This document shows, piece after piece, positions 36,487 to 46,612 of a stretch of 64,000 nt of DNA. Each line of letters opens with the position of its first letter. The stretch's first letter is position 1. The translations under genes were made by a program, and so were the position numbers. Where the stretch lies: positions 186,001 to 250,000 of the forward strand of contig NZ_ATWN01000007.1 of NCBI RefSeq assembly GCF_000421265.1, given 5' to 3'. The stretch comes from Thalassospira lucentensis MCCC 1A00383 = DSM 14000. GTDB taxonomy: Bacteria; Pseudomonadota; Alphaproteobacteria; Rhodospirillales; Thalassospiraceae. The notes beneath the pieces were generated by a model, which worked only from the letters and a program-made list of their open reading frames with translations, searched no databases and was not told where the DNA came from.

Positions 36487-39078
36487 ATGGAATTTGAAAA
36501 CTTTACGGATCGGTCCAAAGGTTTCCTTCAGTCTGCGCAATCGCTGGCGTTGCGGGAAAACCATCAACAATTTGTGCCCATCCATCTTCTCAAGGTGCTG
36601 CTGGACGATGAAGAAGGTCTGGCAGCCAATCTGATCAAGGCATCGGGGGGCAACCCCAAACTGGCACAGCAACGCTGTGCGCAGGAGCTTGCCAAACTGC
36701 CGAAGGTTTCCGGCGGGAATGGTCAGATTTACCTTTCATCAGAATTTGCCCGCCTGATCGATCAGGCACAGGAGGTCGCCAAAAAAGCCGGTGACAGTTA
36801 TGTCACGGCGGAACGGTTGCTGTTGACCATTGCCCTTGATCCGAAATCAACGGCGGGCAAGGTGTTGGCCGATGCCAGTGTGACCGCGCAGTCGCTTAAT
36901 GGTGCGATCAATGACATCCGCAAAGGCCGCACGGCCGACAGTTCCGGTGCCGAAAGCCAGTATGACGCGTTGAAAAAATACGCCCGCGACCTGACCGAGG
37001 CGGCGCGCGACGGCAAACTTGACCCGGTGATTGGCCGGGATGAGGAAATCCGTCGTGCCATTCAGGTCCTGTCACGCCGGACCAAAAACAATCCGGTGAT
37101 GATCGGCGAACCCGGTGTTGGTAAAACCGCGATTGCCGAAGGCCTGGCCTTGCGCATTGTGAAGGGGGATATCCCTGAAACGCTTAAGGACAAGAAGCTT
37201 CTGTCTTTGGACCTTGGCGCATTGATTGCCGGGGCGAAATTCCGCGGCGAGTTTGAAGAACGTCTGAAAGCGGTTCTAAGCGAAATTGAATCCGAGGCCG
37301 GTGAAGTCATCCTGTTTATTGACGAGCTGCATACGCTTGTCGGGGCGGGTAAGGCCGAAGGATCGATGGATGCCTCCAACCTTTTGAAACCGGCGTTGGC
37401 ACGTGGTGAGCTTCACTGCATCGGTGCAACTACACTCGATGAATATCGCAAGCACATCGAAAAGGATGCGGCCCTTGCCCGGCGGTTCCAGCCGGTGTTT
37501 GTGTCTGAGCCAACCGTGTCTGACACGGTATCGATCCTGCGCGGGATCAAGGATAAATACGAACTTCATCACGGGGTTCGCATTGCCGATGCAGCTTTGG
37601 TCGCGGCGGCAACGCTTTCGAACCGATATATCACGGATCGGTTTTTGCCCGACAAGGCGATTGATCTGATGGATGAAGCGTCATCGCGGCTGCGCATGGA
37701 ACTTGATTCCAAGCCAGAAGAAATCGATGAACTTGATCGCCGGATCATCCAACTTAAAATCGAACGTGAAGCGCTTAAGAAAGAAGACGATGCGGCATCG
37801 AAAGATCGCCTTGGTCGCCTTGATAAGGAGCTGTCGGCCCTTGAAAGCAGTTCGGCATCCCTGACTGCGAAGTGGGAAGCACAGAAAACCGAAATGGCGG
37901 CATCGACCCATATCAAGGAACAGCTTGATATCGCGCGTGGTGAACTTGAACGTGCGATGCGTGATGGCAAACTTGATCGTGCCGGGCAGCTTCAATACGA
38001 AGAAATCCCCGCCCTTGAACGTCTGCTTGAAAAAGCCGAGGACGATCAGGCCGATGGCATGAAGGAAGAGGCGGTGACTGAAAAGCACATCGCATCCATC
38101 GTGTCACGCTGGACAGGTATTCCGGTGGACAAGATGCTGGAAGGTGAACGCGAAAAGCTTCTTGAAATGGAAGACACCCTGCGAAAAAGGGTGGTCGGTC
38201 AGGATGAAGCCGTGCGCTCGATCTCCAATGCGGTGCGCCGGGCACGTGCGGGCCTTCAGGATCCGAATCGTCCGATGGGGTCGTTCCTGTTCCTTGGTCC
38301 GACGGGTGTGGGTAAAACCGAGCTTACCAAAGCATTGGCGCAGTTCCTGTTTGATGATGAACAGGCCATGGTGCGGATTGATATGTCCGAATTTATGGAA
38401 AAACACGCCGTCGCACGGTTGATCGGCGCACCTCCGGGTTATGTCGGCTATGAAGAAGGTGGTTCCTTGACCGAGGCGGTCCGTCGCCGTCCGTATCAGG
38501 TGATCCTGTTTGACGAGGTCGAAAAAGCGCATCCAGATGTGTTTAACGTCCTTTTGCAGGTGCTTGACGAAGGGCGTTTGACCGATGGGCAGGGGCGTGT
38601 TGTTGATTTCCGCAATACGTTGATTATTCTGACCTCGAACCTAGGTGGTGAGATCCTTGCCAATCAGGAAGCCGGTCATGACAGTGGCGAGCTTCGCAGT
38701 CAGGTGATGGAAATTGTCCGGGCGTCGTTCCGGCCAGAATTCCTTAACCGTCTGGACGAGGTCATTTTGTTCCATCGTTTGCAACGCGCGCAGATGGGGA
38801 CAATTGTCGAAATCCAGCTTAGCCGTTTGGAAAAGCTTTTGTTCGATCGCAAGATTGATCTGGCTTTGGATGACGCGGCCAAGGATTGGCTGGCGGAAAA
38901 GGGTTATGATCCGGTTTATGGCGCACGTCCGCTTAAGCGCGTGATCCAGCGGTATCTGCAAAACCCGTTGGCGATGCAGATCCTCGAAGGTGGAATCAAG
39001 GATGGCGATAAAGTCCCGGTTTCTGCCGAGGGTTCCGATCTTTTGCTGAATGGTAAAAAGGTCGATGTCGTTGAATAA
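36487..39078 (+). CDS. clpB: ATP-dependent chaperone ClpB
   Basis: An 863-residue Hsp100 disaggregase that works with DnaK to extract proteins from aggregates. An N-terminal Clp repeat domain (about 1-150) is followed by nucleotide-binding domain 1 with Walker A GEPGVGKT (residues 207-214). A coiled-coil middle domain (about 405-525) separates it from domain 2, with Walker A GPTGVGKT (604-611). The ATG at 36487 ([10 protein letters not shown]) follows AAGGAG by eight bases; TTG 36466 is rejected. The length is normal. It is closed by a strong terminator at 39100. Confidence 0.97.
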   Translation: MEFENFTDRSKGFLQSAQSLALRENHQQFVPIHLLKVLLDDEEGLAANLIKASGGNPKLAQQRCAQELAKLPKVSGGNGQIYLSSEFARLIDQAQEVAKKAGDSYVTAERLLLTIALDPKSTAGKVLADASVTAQSLNGAINDIRKGRTADSSGAESQYDALKKYARDLTEAARDGKLDPVIGRDEEIRRAIQVLSRRTKNNPVMIGEPGVGKTAIAEGLALRIVKGDIPETLKDKKLLSLDLGALIAGAKFRGEFEERLKAVLSEIESEAGEVILFIDELHTLVGAGKAEGSMDASNLLKPALARGELHCIGATTLDEYRKHIEKDAALARRFQPVFVSEPTVSDTVSILRGIKDKYELHHGVRIADAALVAAATLSNRYITDRFLPDKAIDLMDEASSRLRMELDSKPEEIDELDRRIIQLKIEREALKKEDDAASKDRLGRLDKELSALESSSASLTAKWEAQKTEMAASTHIKEQLDIARGELERAMRDGKLDRAGQLQYEEIPALERLLEKAEDDQADGMKEEAVTEKHIASIVSRWTGIPVDKMLEGEREKLLEMEDTLRKRVVGQDEAVRSISNAVRRARAGLQDPNRPMGSFLFLGPTGVGKTELTKALAQFLFDDEQAMVRIDMSEFMEKHAVARLIGAPPGYVGYEEGGSLTEAVRRRPYQVILFDEVEKAHPDVFNVLLQVLDEGRLTDGQGRVVDFRNTLIILTSNLGGEILANQEAGHDSGELRSQVMEIVRASFRPEFLNRLDEVILFHRLQRAQMGTIVEIQLSRLEKLLFDRKIDLALDDAAKDWLAEKGYDPVYGARPLKRVIQRYLQNPLAMQILEGGIKDGDKVPVSAEGSDLLLNGKKVDVVE

Positions 39079-39099
39079 CGTGGCCTAACCGCATACATG

Positions 39100-39136
39100 C
39101 AAAACCCCGATCATCGCATCGGGGTTTTGTCTTTTT
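39100..39136 (+). terminator. Rho-independent terminator after clpB
   Basis: CAAAACCCCGAT (39100-39111) pairs perfectly with ATCGGGGTTTTG (39118-39129), followed by TCTTTTT. Confidence 0.92.
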
Positions 39137-39203
39137 CGGGCCATGATTATTGGCCACCATGTAACAATCGCCAGTAAACACATATGACAGACCGGGATAT
39201 GAA

Positions 39204-40013
39204 ATGCAGCTTTTGAAAAACCATTCGGCGGTGCGCGTGGGTGCCGTGACATTTGCCATTGCGATCATGGCAGGCGGCATCGCGTCGCCGGTGATGGCGC
39301 AGTCGTTTTTTGACAAGGCAAAGGACGCGCTGGGCGATGTCATGGAGCAAAATGGCAGTGGGAGTACGTCTTCTGGAACTGCGGGCAATTCGGCCATTTC
39401 TGCCCTGTCGGCAGACACGGTTGAGCAGGGCCTAAAACAGGCACTTGATGCCGGTGTTGAGGCCGTGACTGCCCAGCTTGGCGTGAAGGATGGCTTTAAT
39501 GCCGATCCGGTGGCGCATATTCCCCTGCCTGACAGTGTGAAAACCGCACAGCAATTGATGAATAAGGCCGGACTTGGCAGCTATGCCGATGAAATCGAAT
39601 TGCGCATGAACCGTGCGGCGGAAGATACCATGAGCGAGGCCGGTGACATTTTGGTCAATGCGGTCAGTCAAATGACCCTTGAGGATGCCAAGGGCATTCT
39701 GAGCGGGCCGGATGACGCGGCGACAAGCTATCTCCGTCGCGTTTCGGGGACCGATATCGAAGCCCGCCTGCGCCCGGTGATTACCGATGCCCTGGCCGAT
39801 ACCGGGGCACTTTCGATGTATGATCAGATGGTTGGGCAATATGATACGTTGCCGTTTGTGCCCGATTTGAAAACGTCGCTGACCGATCATGCGACGGATA
39901 AGGCAATGGAAGGGTTGTTCCATTATATCGCGCTTCAGGAAGCCGATATTCGCAGTGACCCGGCGCGCTGGACAACGGATGTGCTCAAAAAGGTGTTTTC
40001 CGCCGCGAATTAA
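39204..40013 (+). CDS. Exported DUF4197 family protein
   Basis: A 269-residue protein with an N-terminal signal peptide (VGAVTFAIAIMAGGIASPVMA, cleavage about residue 32). The mature part matches DUF4197: EQGLKQALDAGVEAVTAQLG, then IPLPDSVKTA, ELRMNRAAEDTMSEA and DDAATSYLRR. The fold is predicted all-helical and the function is unknown. It probably acts in the periplasm. It stands alone between the clpB terminator and the convergent P-loop kinase gene. The ribosome-binding site is weak. Confidence 0.85.
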   Translation: MQLLKNHSAVRVGAVTFAIAIMAGGIASPVMAQSFFDKAKDALGDVMEQNGSGSTSSGTAGNSAISALSADTVEQGLKQALDAGVEAVTAQLGVKDGFNADPVAHIPLPDSVKTAQQLMNKAGLGSYADEIELRMNRAAEDTMSEAGDILVNAVSQMTLEDAKGILSGPDDAATSYLRRVSGTDIEARLRPVITDALADTGALSMYDQMVGQYDTLPFVPDLKTSLTDHATDKAMEGLFHYIALQEADIRSDPARWTTDVLKKVFSAAN

Positions 40014-40022
40014 GATCAAACC

Positions 40023-40448
40023 TTAGCGATATTTGGCGGGCAGGGCTTCCCAGCGGTCCTGCATCGCCTTGATCTTATCAACCGGCACGTCGTGGATATT
40101 GTCAAACTGGCCGTGGCATTCGATGACTTGCAGGGCAACGCCATGGCGGTCTGCCATGTCGAGATAGGCCTGCATTTCCCATATCTGGGTGAAGGTATTG
40201 GCAACAATGACGCTGTTGCCGGTGCCGAGGGCCTCATCGCATGCGGTTTCGCAGTGCTGATGGGCATCGCGTAGTTTTCGCGCATCGAACCGGTATTTCC
40301 CCGCCCGGTCGACCATAAATTGATCGGCCTCAAAATGCTTCGCACCGGTCTGCGCGGCCAAGGCAGTGGCCATGGTTGATTTCCCTGATCCGGGAAGGCC
40401 GCGGATCAGGGTCAGGGTTTGTTGTTTGCCGTCATCGGGGGAGCCCAT
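40023..40448 (-). CDS. P-loop NTPase / small-molecule kinase-like protein
   Basis: A 141-residue protein with a Walker A motif (GLPGSGKST, about residues 17-25), a downstream ADQFMVDR acidic motif and R-rich lid (HQHCETACDEAL). It fits the zeta-toxin / polynucleotide-kinase-like AAA_33 group. The size suits a stand-alone kinase more than a toxin, and no antitoxin gene is adjacent. It starts eight bases after the acyl-CoA synthetase stop, so the two are probably co-transcribed. The substrate is unknown. Confidence 0.78.
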   Translation of the reverse strand: MGSPDDGKQQTLTLIRGLPGSGKSTMATALAAQTGAKHFEADQFMVDRAGKYRFDARKLRDAHQHCETACDEALGTGNSVIVANTFTQIWEMQAYLDMADRHGVALQVIECHGQFDNIHDVPVDKIKAMQDRWEALPAKYR

Positions 40449-40456
40449 CGTGACGG

Positions 40457-42277
40457 TTACTGCCCTTTGCGTTTGCGTTGATACAGCCCGTCTAGCTGCT
40501 GACCATAGGCATCGCGGATTTTATGACGGCGAATTTTCATTGATGGTGTGAGCATTTCGTTGTCGATGCCAAAGGCGGCCTCGGCGAACATAAAGCTGCG
40601 CACCTTTTCAATCGTCGACAGGCGGGTATTCACCCCGTCAATCGCGGAGCGGATAATTTTGCGGAACGTGTCATTCTGCGACAGTTCGTCAATGTCATTG
40701 TTGATCGAATTGTCACGGGCAAATTCGCGCATGAAATCTTCGTCCGGCCAGATCACCGCCACCAGATACGGTTTGTCATCGCCGTAGACCATGGCTTGGG
40801 AAATCTCGGTTTCCAAGGTCATCAGGCCTTCGATCCGCTGCGGCGAAATATTGTCACCGCCGGAATTGACGATGATGTCTTTCTTCCGGTCGGTGATCAT
40901 CAGGCTGCCCTGTTCATCGAACTTGCCAATGTCGCCTGTCTGAACCCAGCCATCAACAATCGTCGCGGCGGTCACGTCGGGCAGGTTCCAGTATCCCTTC
41001 ATCATGCTTTCGCCGCGCAGAAGGATTTCACCATCATCGGCAATGCGAACTTCGGCCCCGACCATGGGCGGGCCGACCGTGCGCAGTTTGTTGTTTTCAG
41101 CACGGTTGCACGAAACGACCGGGGCAAATTCGGTCTGGCCGTATCCTTGCAGGATACGAATGCCACACGATACAAACAAAACGCCCAGTTCGTAATTCAG
41201 CGGCCCGCCGCCTGATACCATGGCCTTGATTCGGCCGCCAAAACGCTGACGCAGTTTCCGGCGCAGTAAAATCTCGCAGGCAAAGTTCTGGAGCTTTTCA
41301 ATCAGGCCAAGATGCTCACCTTCGTAGGTTTTGCGACCAAGGCGAAGGGTCAGTTCAAACAGTTTTTGTTTGATGCCGCCTTCTTTTTCGACCATGCGGC
41401 TCATGCGTTGATAGAGCATCTCATAAAGACGCGGCACAGCCGTCATGATGGTCGGGCGGACTTCGGTCAGGTTGGCGGCAAGCTTGTCGATGCCTTCGGC
41501 GTAGTAAATCTGTGCGCCGATGCTGATCGGGAAATATAGCCCGGCAGTATGTTCGTAGGAATGTGACAGCGGCAGGAATGACAGAAATACTTCTTCGCCG
41601 ATGCCAAGCGTTTCAATGATATCAAACGCGCCCATACAGTTTGATATGATCGCCCCGTGCGACAGCATTACGCCCTTGGGCGCGCCACCGGTACCCGATG
41701 TATAGATCAGGCAGGCCAGATCATCGCGTTTGATGTTGGCAACCCATTCGTCAATATCATGTAAAAGGCCACGGCCCTTGGCGATGACGTCGCTCCAGCG
41801 GGTGATGGTGATATCGCCGACAAAGCTTTGGCCCCATTCTTCCATCATGATCGCATGACGGCAGCGCCCGCTATCAAGGGCGGCATGCAAAAAGGGTTGG
41901 GCCAGTTTTTTGGTCGAAATGATGGCAATCGCCGCACCACTGTCTTCGATCGCGTGCAAGTGGTCGCGCTCGGTATTGGTGGTATAGGCCGGAACAGTCA
42001 TGGCGCCGACACACATCACGGCAAGGTCGGCAATGCCCCATTCGGTGCGGTTTTCCGACACCAGCAAAACACGGTCGCCACTGCGCACCCCAATGTCATA
42101 GAGCGACCGGGCCAGTGCGCGCACCTGATCTGCGGCCTCCGCCCATGAGGTCGCGACAAATTCCCCTGTCTCGCTATCCTTGGTCCACAGAAACGGCGCG
42201 TCGCCGTATGTCTGGGCTTTTTCGAAAAACATCGAGGGCAAGTTCTGCCAGTTGGCATAATCCTGCAGGCTTGTCAT
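40457..42277 (-). CDS. Long-chain acyl-CoA synthetase (AMP-forming)
   Basis: A 606-residue ANL-superfamily ligase that activates fatty acids as acyl-AMP and then acyl-CoA. The AMP-binding P-loop-like motif is YTSGTGGAPKGVMLSHGA, with GYGQTEFAPVVSCN and TGDIGKFDEQGSLMITDRKK further on. DYANWQNLPSMFFEKAQTYG and the large size fit the FAA1/FadD15-type long-chain group. AAGGAAA precedes the ATG. It is divergent from pepF across 446 bp and followed directly by a P-loop kinase gene. Confidence 0.92.
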   Translation of the reverse strand: MTSLQDYANWQNLPSMFFEKAQTYGDAPFLWTKDSETGEFVATSWAEAADQVRALARSLYDIGVRSGDRVLLVSENRTEWGIADLAVMCVGAMTVPAYTTNTERDHLHAIEDSGAAIAIISTKKLAQPFLHAALDSGRCRHAIMMEEWGQSFVGDITITRWSDVIAKGRGLLHDIDEWVANIKRDDLACLIYTSGTGGAPKGVMLSHGAIISNCMGAFDIIETLGIGEEVFLSFLPLSHSYEHTAGLYFPISIGAQIYYAEGIDKLAANLTEVRPTIMTAVPRLYEMLYQRMSRMVEKEGGIKQKLFELTLRLGRKTYEGEHLGLIEKLQNFACEILLRRKLRQRFGGRIKAMVSGGGPLNYELGVLFVSCGIRILQGYGQTEFAPVVSCNRAENNKLRTVGPPMVGAEVRIADDGEILLRGESMMKGYWNLPDVTAATIVDGWVQTGDIGKFDEQGSLMITDRKKDIIVNSGGDNISPQRIEGLMTLETEISQAMVYGDDKPYLVAVIWPDEDFMREFARDNSINNDIDELSQNDTFRKIIRSAIDGVNTRLSTIEKVRSFMFAEAAFGIDNEMLTPSMKIRRHKIRDAYGQQLDGLYQRKRKGQ

Positions 42278-42723
42278 GACGTTTCCTTGCCTTGTTTTCG
42301 TTTCTATTTATCGCATCAGATGGATTTCAAGTCACTTGATACGTGATCCGCGTGAGAGAGATCATGGTGGCATGCGCACGATGTAGCGGCGAAATCTACA
42401 GGCGCAATCCATCTTCTTTTTGTTATCAGGGATTAAGTCGTTTCGCAGCCGGAAAATGACAATCCCTGTCATGAAATCGCAATCTTGTGATCTGGCGTAC
42501 AGAAATAATACACCGATTTGGGCAATCGGAGGTGTGATCTTGGTTGCAGCCCGCATCATGACTTATATGTTCAGCAACAAGACAAGGCCGGATATAACGA
42601 CTGGTCTGAGCATAGGGACTGGCACAGGCCGCATGCGCGTCATATATGATCGTTGCGCATTGGCCTGCCCAACCCATAAGATGCAGCGCACAAGATACAT
42701 AACGCCGACCGTCTGGAGGACAA
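42278..42723. other. Divergent intergenic region with a 17-bp inverted repeat
   Basis: No gene is evident in these 446 bases between the acyl-CoA synthetase and pepF genes. A clean inverted repeat, ATGACA (42456-42461) and TGTCAT (42467-42472) with five bases between, could be the binding site of a dimeric repressor controlling one or both genes. Confidence 0.45.
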
Positions 42724-44499
42724 ATGAACGCGATCAACAAGAATTTGCCGACCTGGGATCTGACTGATCTCTATAACGATCCGAAAGACCCGGCCATCCG
42801 GCGCGATCTTGATGATGCCAAGTCCCGCTCGCAAGCGTTCCAGAAAAGCTTTCAGGGCAAATTGAATGATCTGACCGGGGATGAGCTGATGACAGCCATC
42901 GCCGAATATGAAGCCGTCAGCGAAATTTGCGGCAAGATCGGATCATATGCGCAGTTGCTGTATGCCGGGGATAGCTCGGATGCGGCAATTGGTCAGTTCT
43001 ATCAGTCGGTTCAAGAGGAAATGACCGGCATTTCGAGCCTGACCTTGTTCTTTGGGCTTGAGATCAACCGCATTGACGACGCATCGCTTGACGCCAAATA
43101 CGCCCAAAGCGAAGAACTTCGTCGGTATCGTCCGTTCCTCGATGAAAACCGTGCGTTCCGCCCGCATCAGCTTTCAGATGAGGTCGAGCAGGTTTTGCAT
43201 GAACGCCGTGTGGCCGGATCGGCCGCATGGGTGCGCCTGTTTGATCAAACCATGGCCGAGCTTCGTTTTCCGATCAACGGCGAAGAGCTGACCATGTCAG
43301 ATGTCGCCAATATGCTGTCCTCGACCAAGGTTGACGAACGCAAAGCTGCGGCGAAATCCATTGGTGATGTTTTGGGTAAAAACATCAAACTTCTGGCGCA
43401 TGTCACCAATACCCTTGCCAAAGACAAGGAAATTGACGATCGCCTGCGCAAGTTTGCCACCCCGGTGTCATCGCGCAATCTGGCCAATCAGGTCGAAGAC
43501 GAAGTTGTCGATGCGCTTAATACCGCGGTGAAAGACAGTCATGCGGACCTGTCGCATCGGTATTACCGTCTGAAAGCCAAATGGTTTGGTGTCGATCAGC
43601 TTGATTATTGGGACCGTAATGCGCCACTCCCGGATGATGATGATCGCCAGATTGATTGGGATACGGCGCGTTCGACCGTGCTTAAGGCATACGGCGAATT
43701 TTCGCCGGAACTGGCCGAAGTTGGTCAGAAATTCTTTGATAACCCATGGATTGATGTGCCGCCGCGTGCAGGCAAATCATCGGGCGCCTTTGCCCATCCG
43801 ACGGTGCCGTCCGCCCATCCTTATTTGCTGTTGAACTATCACGGGAAAACACGTGATGTGATGACGCTGGCGCATGAATTGGGCCATGGCGTGCATCAGG
43901 TTCTGGCTGGTGAGCAGGGGTATTTCCTGTCTGATACGCCGCTAACACTGGCGGAAACCGCATCGGTGTTTGGTGAAATGCTGACGTTCCAGTCGATGCT
44001 GCGCGCAGAAACCGATCCGAAGATGAAGCGCATCATGCTGGCGGGCAAGGTTGAGGATATGCTCAACACGGTCGTGCGTCAGATTGCATTCTTTGAGTTT
44101 GAAAAACGCGTTCATGAAAAACGCCGTGAAGGTGAATTGACGGTCGATGAGATCTGCGACATCTGGATTGCCGTACAGCATGAAAGTCTGGGTGATGCGA
44201 TCCGCTATGAGGACGAGTACAAATATTACTGGTCCTATATTCCGCACTTCATCCATTCACCGTTTTACGTTTACGCCTATGCGTTTGGCGATTGTTTGGT
44301 CAATTCGCTTTATGACGTTTATGAAAATGCCGAAGACGGTTTCCAGCAGAAATACCTTGATATGCTGAAAGCCGGCGGCACCAAGCGCCATAAAGAACTT
44401 CTCGCACCGTTTGGTCTGGATGCATCTGATCCGGCCTTTTGGCAGCGCGGGCTTAACATGATCAAACGCATGATCGACGAGCTGGAGGAGCTTTCCTGA
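42724..44499 (+). CDS. pepF: M3 family oligoendopeptidase F
   Basis: A 591-residue cytosolic zinc metallopeptidase degrading medium-length peptides. The zinc motif HELGH is at residues 384-388 (VMTLAHELGHGVHQVL), and the third ligand is E411 in TLAETASVFGEM. The N-terminal ~120 residues form the helical domain of the PepF/M3B group. The C-terminal YEDEYKYYWSYIPHFIHSPF is typical. GGAGG precedes the ATG. One base separates its stop from the ABC1 kinase gene, so they are translated from one message. Confidence 0.94.
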   Translation: MNAINKNLPTWDLTDLYNDPKDPAIRRDLDDAKSRSQAFQKSFQGKLNDLTGDELMTAIAEYEAVSEICGKIGSYAQLLYAGDSSDAAIGQFYQSVQEEMTGISSLTLFFGLEINRIDDASLDAKYAQSEELRRYRPFLDENRAFRPHQLSDEVEQVLHERRVAGSAAWVRLFDQTMAELRFPINGEELTMSDVANMLSSTKVDERKAAAKSIGDVLGKNIKLLAHVTNTLAKDKEIDDRLRKFATPVSSRNLANQVEDEVVDALNTAVKDSHADLSHRYYRLKAKWFGVDQLDYWDRNAPLPDDDDRQIDWDTARSTVLKAYGEFSPELAEVGQKFFDNPWIDVPPRAGKSSGAFAHPTVPSAHPYLLLNYHGKTRDVMTLAHELGHGVHQVLAGEQGYFLSDTPLTLAETASVFGEMLTFQSMLRAETDPKMKRIMLAGKVEDMLNTVVRQIAFFEFEKRVHEKRREGELTVDEICDIWIAVQHESLGDAIRYEDEYKYYWSYIPHFIHSPFYVYAYAFGDCLVNSLYDVYENAEDGFQQKYLDMLKAGGTKRHKELLAPFGLDASDPAFWQRGLNMIKRMIDELEELS

Positions 44500-44500
44500 T

Positions 44501-45871
44501 ATGAGTAACGACGACGATTATACCGCGCCAAATGAAGAAAATCGATTTGGCGGACGGGTTCGTCGTTACGCACGGGTGGGGGCGTCGGCCAGTAAGCTGG
44601 CCGCGCGCCTTGCCACCGGGAAAGTGTTCGGCGGCGACGTTGATCATGCCAAATACGCCGCCGAACTGACATCTGCACTGGGCGGGCTTAAGGGCCCGTT
44701 GATGAAGGTTGCACAAATCCTGTCAACCATCCCCGATGCCCTGCCCAAGGAATATACCCAGGCCTTGGCAACCCTTCAGGCCGACGCACCCAGCATGGGG
44801 TGGCTGTTTGTCAAACGCCGGATGCGCAGCGAATTGGGTGCTGGGTGGCAATCAAGCTTTACCGATTTTAGCCGCGAGGCGGTGGCGGCCGCATCCCTTG
44901 GTCAGGTGCATAAGGCAACCATGCCCGATGGGTGCGAAGTTGCGTGCAAGCTGCAATATCCTGATATGTCCGCCACCGTGGAAGCAGACCTCAAACAGCT
45001 TCGTGCCGCCTTTGCGATCTATAAACGCTACGACAGTGCGATTGATGCGCAAAACATTCAGGAAGAACTTTCCGCCCGCCTGCGCGAAGAGCTTGATTAC
45101 AAGCGCGAAGCAAAACACATGCGGCTGTATCGCCACATGCTGGCTGATGAAAGTGCGGTGCATGTGCCAGAACCAGTGGATGAACTTACCACCAGTCGGT
45201 TGCTGACCATGACCTGGCAAACCGGGCAGAAATTCCAAAGTTTCCTTGATAGTGATGCCGATCAGGATGCGCGCAATCAGGTCGCCCTTAATATGTTCCG
45301 CGCATGGTATGTGCCGTTTTATCGGTATGGCGTGATCCATGGTGATCCGCATTTGGGCAATTATACGTTGCGCGAAGATCGGTCGGTGAACCTTCTTGAT
45401 TTCGGCTGTATCCGCATTTTTAAACCCGATTTCGTGCACGCGGTGCTGACTCTTTATGAAGCATTGCGTGACGGAGATGAGGACAAGGCGGTTTCGGCTT
45501 ATGAAAGCTGGGGCTTTGAAAATCCGTCGCGTGAATTGATTGATGTGCTCAACATCTGGGCCAGCTTTGTCTATGGCCCGATTTTAGATGATCGCAAACG
45601 CAAAATGGGTGAAACCAACTCGGTCGCCTATGGCGCGGAGGTGGCGGCAAAAGTTCACAAGGAACTTAAAGCCGTTGGCGGGGTAAAGCCGCCGCGTGAG
45701 TTTGTTCTGGTGGATCGGGCGGCCGTGGGGCTTGGCGCGGTGTTCCTGAGGCTTGATGCGCATGTGAACTGGTATCAGCTGTTCCATGACCTTGTTGGGG
45801 ATTTTGATCCGGCCAAGCTTGCGGCCAATCAGGATGCAGCACTTCGGTCGGTTGGGCTGGAGCGCCCATAA
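44501..45871 (+). CDS. ABC1/UbiB family atypical kinase
   Basis: A 456-residue ABC1-family protein (relatives: UbiB, ADCK). The KxGQ motif reads K69-V-A-Q72, with alanine in place of glycine. Other family motifs are AAASLGQVHKA, VACKLQYPDM, LREELDYKREA, IHGDPHLGNY (catalytic aspartate) and NLLDFGCIRIF (metal-binding aspartate). No C-terminal TM pair like that of UbiB is obvious, so it may be soluble or peripheral. It starts one base after pepF and shares its terminator at 45983. Many alphaproteobacteria keep pepF next to such a gene. The substrate is unknown. Confidence 0.9.
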   Translation: MSNDDDYTAPNEENRFGGRVRRYARVGASASKLAARLATGKVFGGDVDHAKYAAELTSALGGLKGPLMKVAQILSTIPDALPKEYTQALATLQADAPSMGWLFVKRRMRSELGAGWQSSFTDFSREAVAAASLGQVHKATMPDGCEVACKLQYPDMSATVEADLKQLRAAFAIYKRYDSAIDAQNIQEELSARLREELDYKREAKHMRLYRHMLADESAVHVPEPVDELTTSRLLTMTWQTGQKFQSFLDSDADQDARNQVALNMFRAWYVPFYRYGVIHGDPHLGNYTLREDRSVNLLDFGCIRIFKPDFVHAVLTLYEALRDGDEDKAVSAYESWGFENPSRELIDVLNIWASFVYGPILDDRKRKMGETNSVAYGAEVAAKVHKELKAVGGVKPPREFVLVDRAAVGLGAVFLRLDAHVNWYQLFHDLVGDFDPAKLAANQDAALRSVGLERP

Positions 45872-45982
45872 GTAAAAGGCGCAAACGGTTGGTGGTGGGT
45901 GTGTGGCGATTCGTCCAAAACCGTTTCAGAATCGCGATATCACTGCCGGATGTTTCCCCCAAAGCCACTTAATATTATTTGA

Positions 45983-46019
45983 AAATGCCGCCGGGTTTGA
46001 AGCCTGCGGCATTTTTTTT
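45983..46019 (+). terminator. Rho-independent terminator after the pepF-ABC1 operon
   Basis: AAATGCCGC and GCGGCATTT form a nine-pair stem around a loop that itself contains GGG/CCT pairing, followed by eight T. Confidence 0.92.
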
Positions 46020-46612
46020 CGAGAACCTTTTGCCTTATTGCGCGTTCCGTTAGAGTTGTTATCGTGCTTATTGATGCAGACTTCTGCGTTCTTTTGTAAG
46101 ATAATGTTCACTTACCGCGTGGGGGTAAAATGAGGGAAACTGCCCAATATCAAGGATCTATTGTGTGAGTATGGGTTCAAAGACCTGTTCCACAGTGGAA
46201 ATAAACTGTGCGGTTAATCGCACATTAATTGCGTGAAAATGATTAAACTTAATTTCGGTTAAACTGCTTTTTCGTCGTTTTTTGATATTGAGGTTATCGG
46301 TCGGAAATCGCATCTTGCTTTCAACGCAGACATGGCAGGGCGTCATTGATTGTTTGTCCTGAGCACCGATGACGGGTGGGACCTGACATGTCGCTAAGGC
46401 TTAACGGCCTTGGAATGCGTGGTGGGAAAGTGGGCGGTTTCTTCTGCGTAAGCTGGAAGAACCGCCTTTTTCTTTTCTGGTTCTTTACTTGGCAAGGGAA
46501 GCTTGTAATCGGATGCAAACAGGGCGCACTGTGATGTCCTGATATCGATCACACCGTAAATAATAAAAAACACCATGCTTATCATATGATTTAGGGAAGG
46601 AGGTCGAACGCG
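46020..46612 (+). other. Structured leader / possible small RNA upstream of pntAA
   Basis: These 593 gene-free bases have no convincing open frame. Around 46187-46223, several stems compete: CACAGT with ACTGTG (46191-46196, 46205-46210), and GTGCG with CGCAC (46208-46212, 46219-46223). A complete intrinsic terminator sits at 46433-46476, 137 bases before pntAA. A transcript ending there could be a stand-alone small RNA or an attenuated pnt leader. No known riboswitch was recognised. Confidence 0.45.
46433..46476 (+). terminator. Intrinsic terminator inside the pntAA upstream region
   Basis: GGCGGTT-(T)-CTTC pairs with GAAG-AACCGCC (46456-46466) with one bulged T, followed by TTTTTCTTTT. No gene directly precedes it. 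Confidence 0.85.

Noticed and set aside
40023..40448. Zeta-type toxin of a toxin-antitoxin pair
   Set aside because: The P-loop resembles zeta toxins, but the protein is short and follows an acyl-CoA synthetase gene by eight bases. No small antitoxin frame is adjacent.
42278..42723. Small genes in the acyl-CoA synthetase / pepF gap
   Set aside because: Open frames of 60-115 codons exist here on both strands, but none has a ribosome-binding site, host-like codon use or recognisable sequence.
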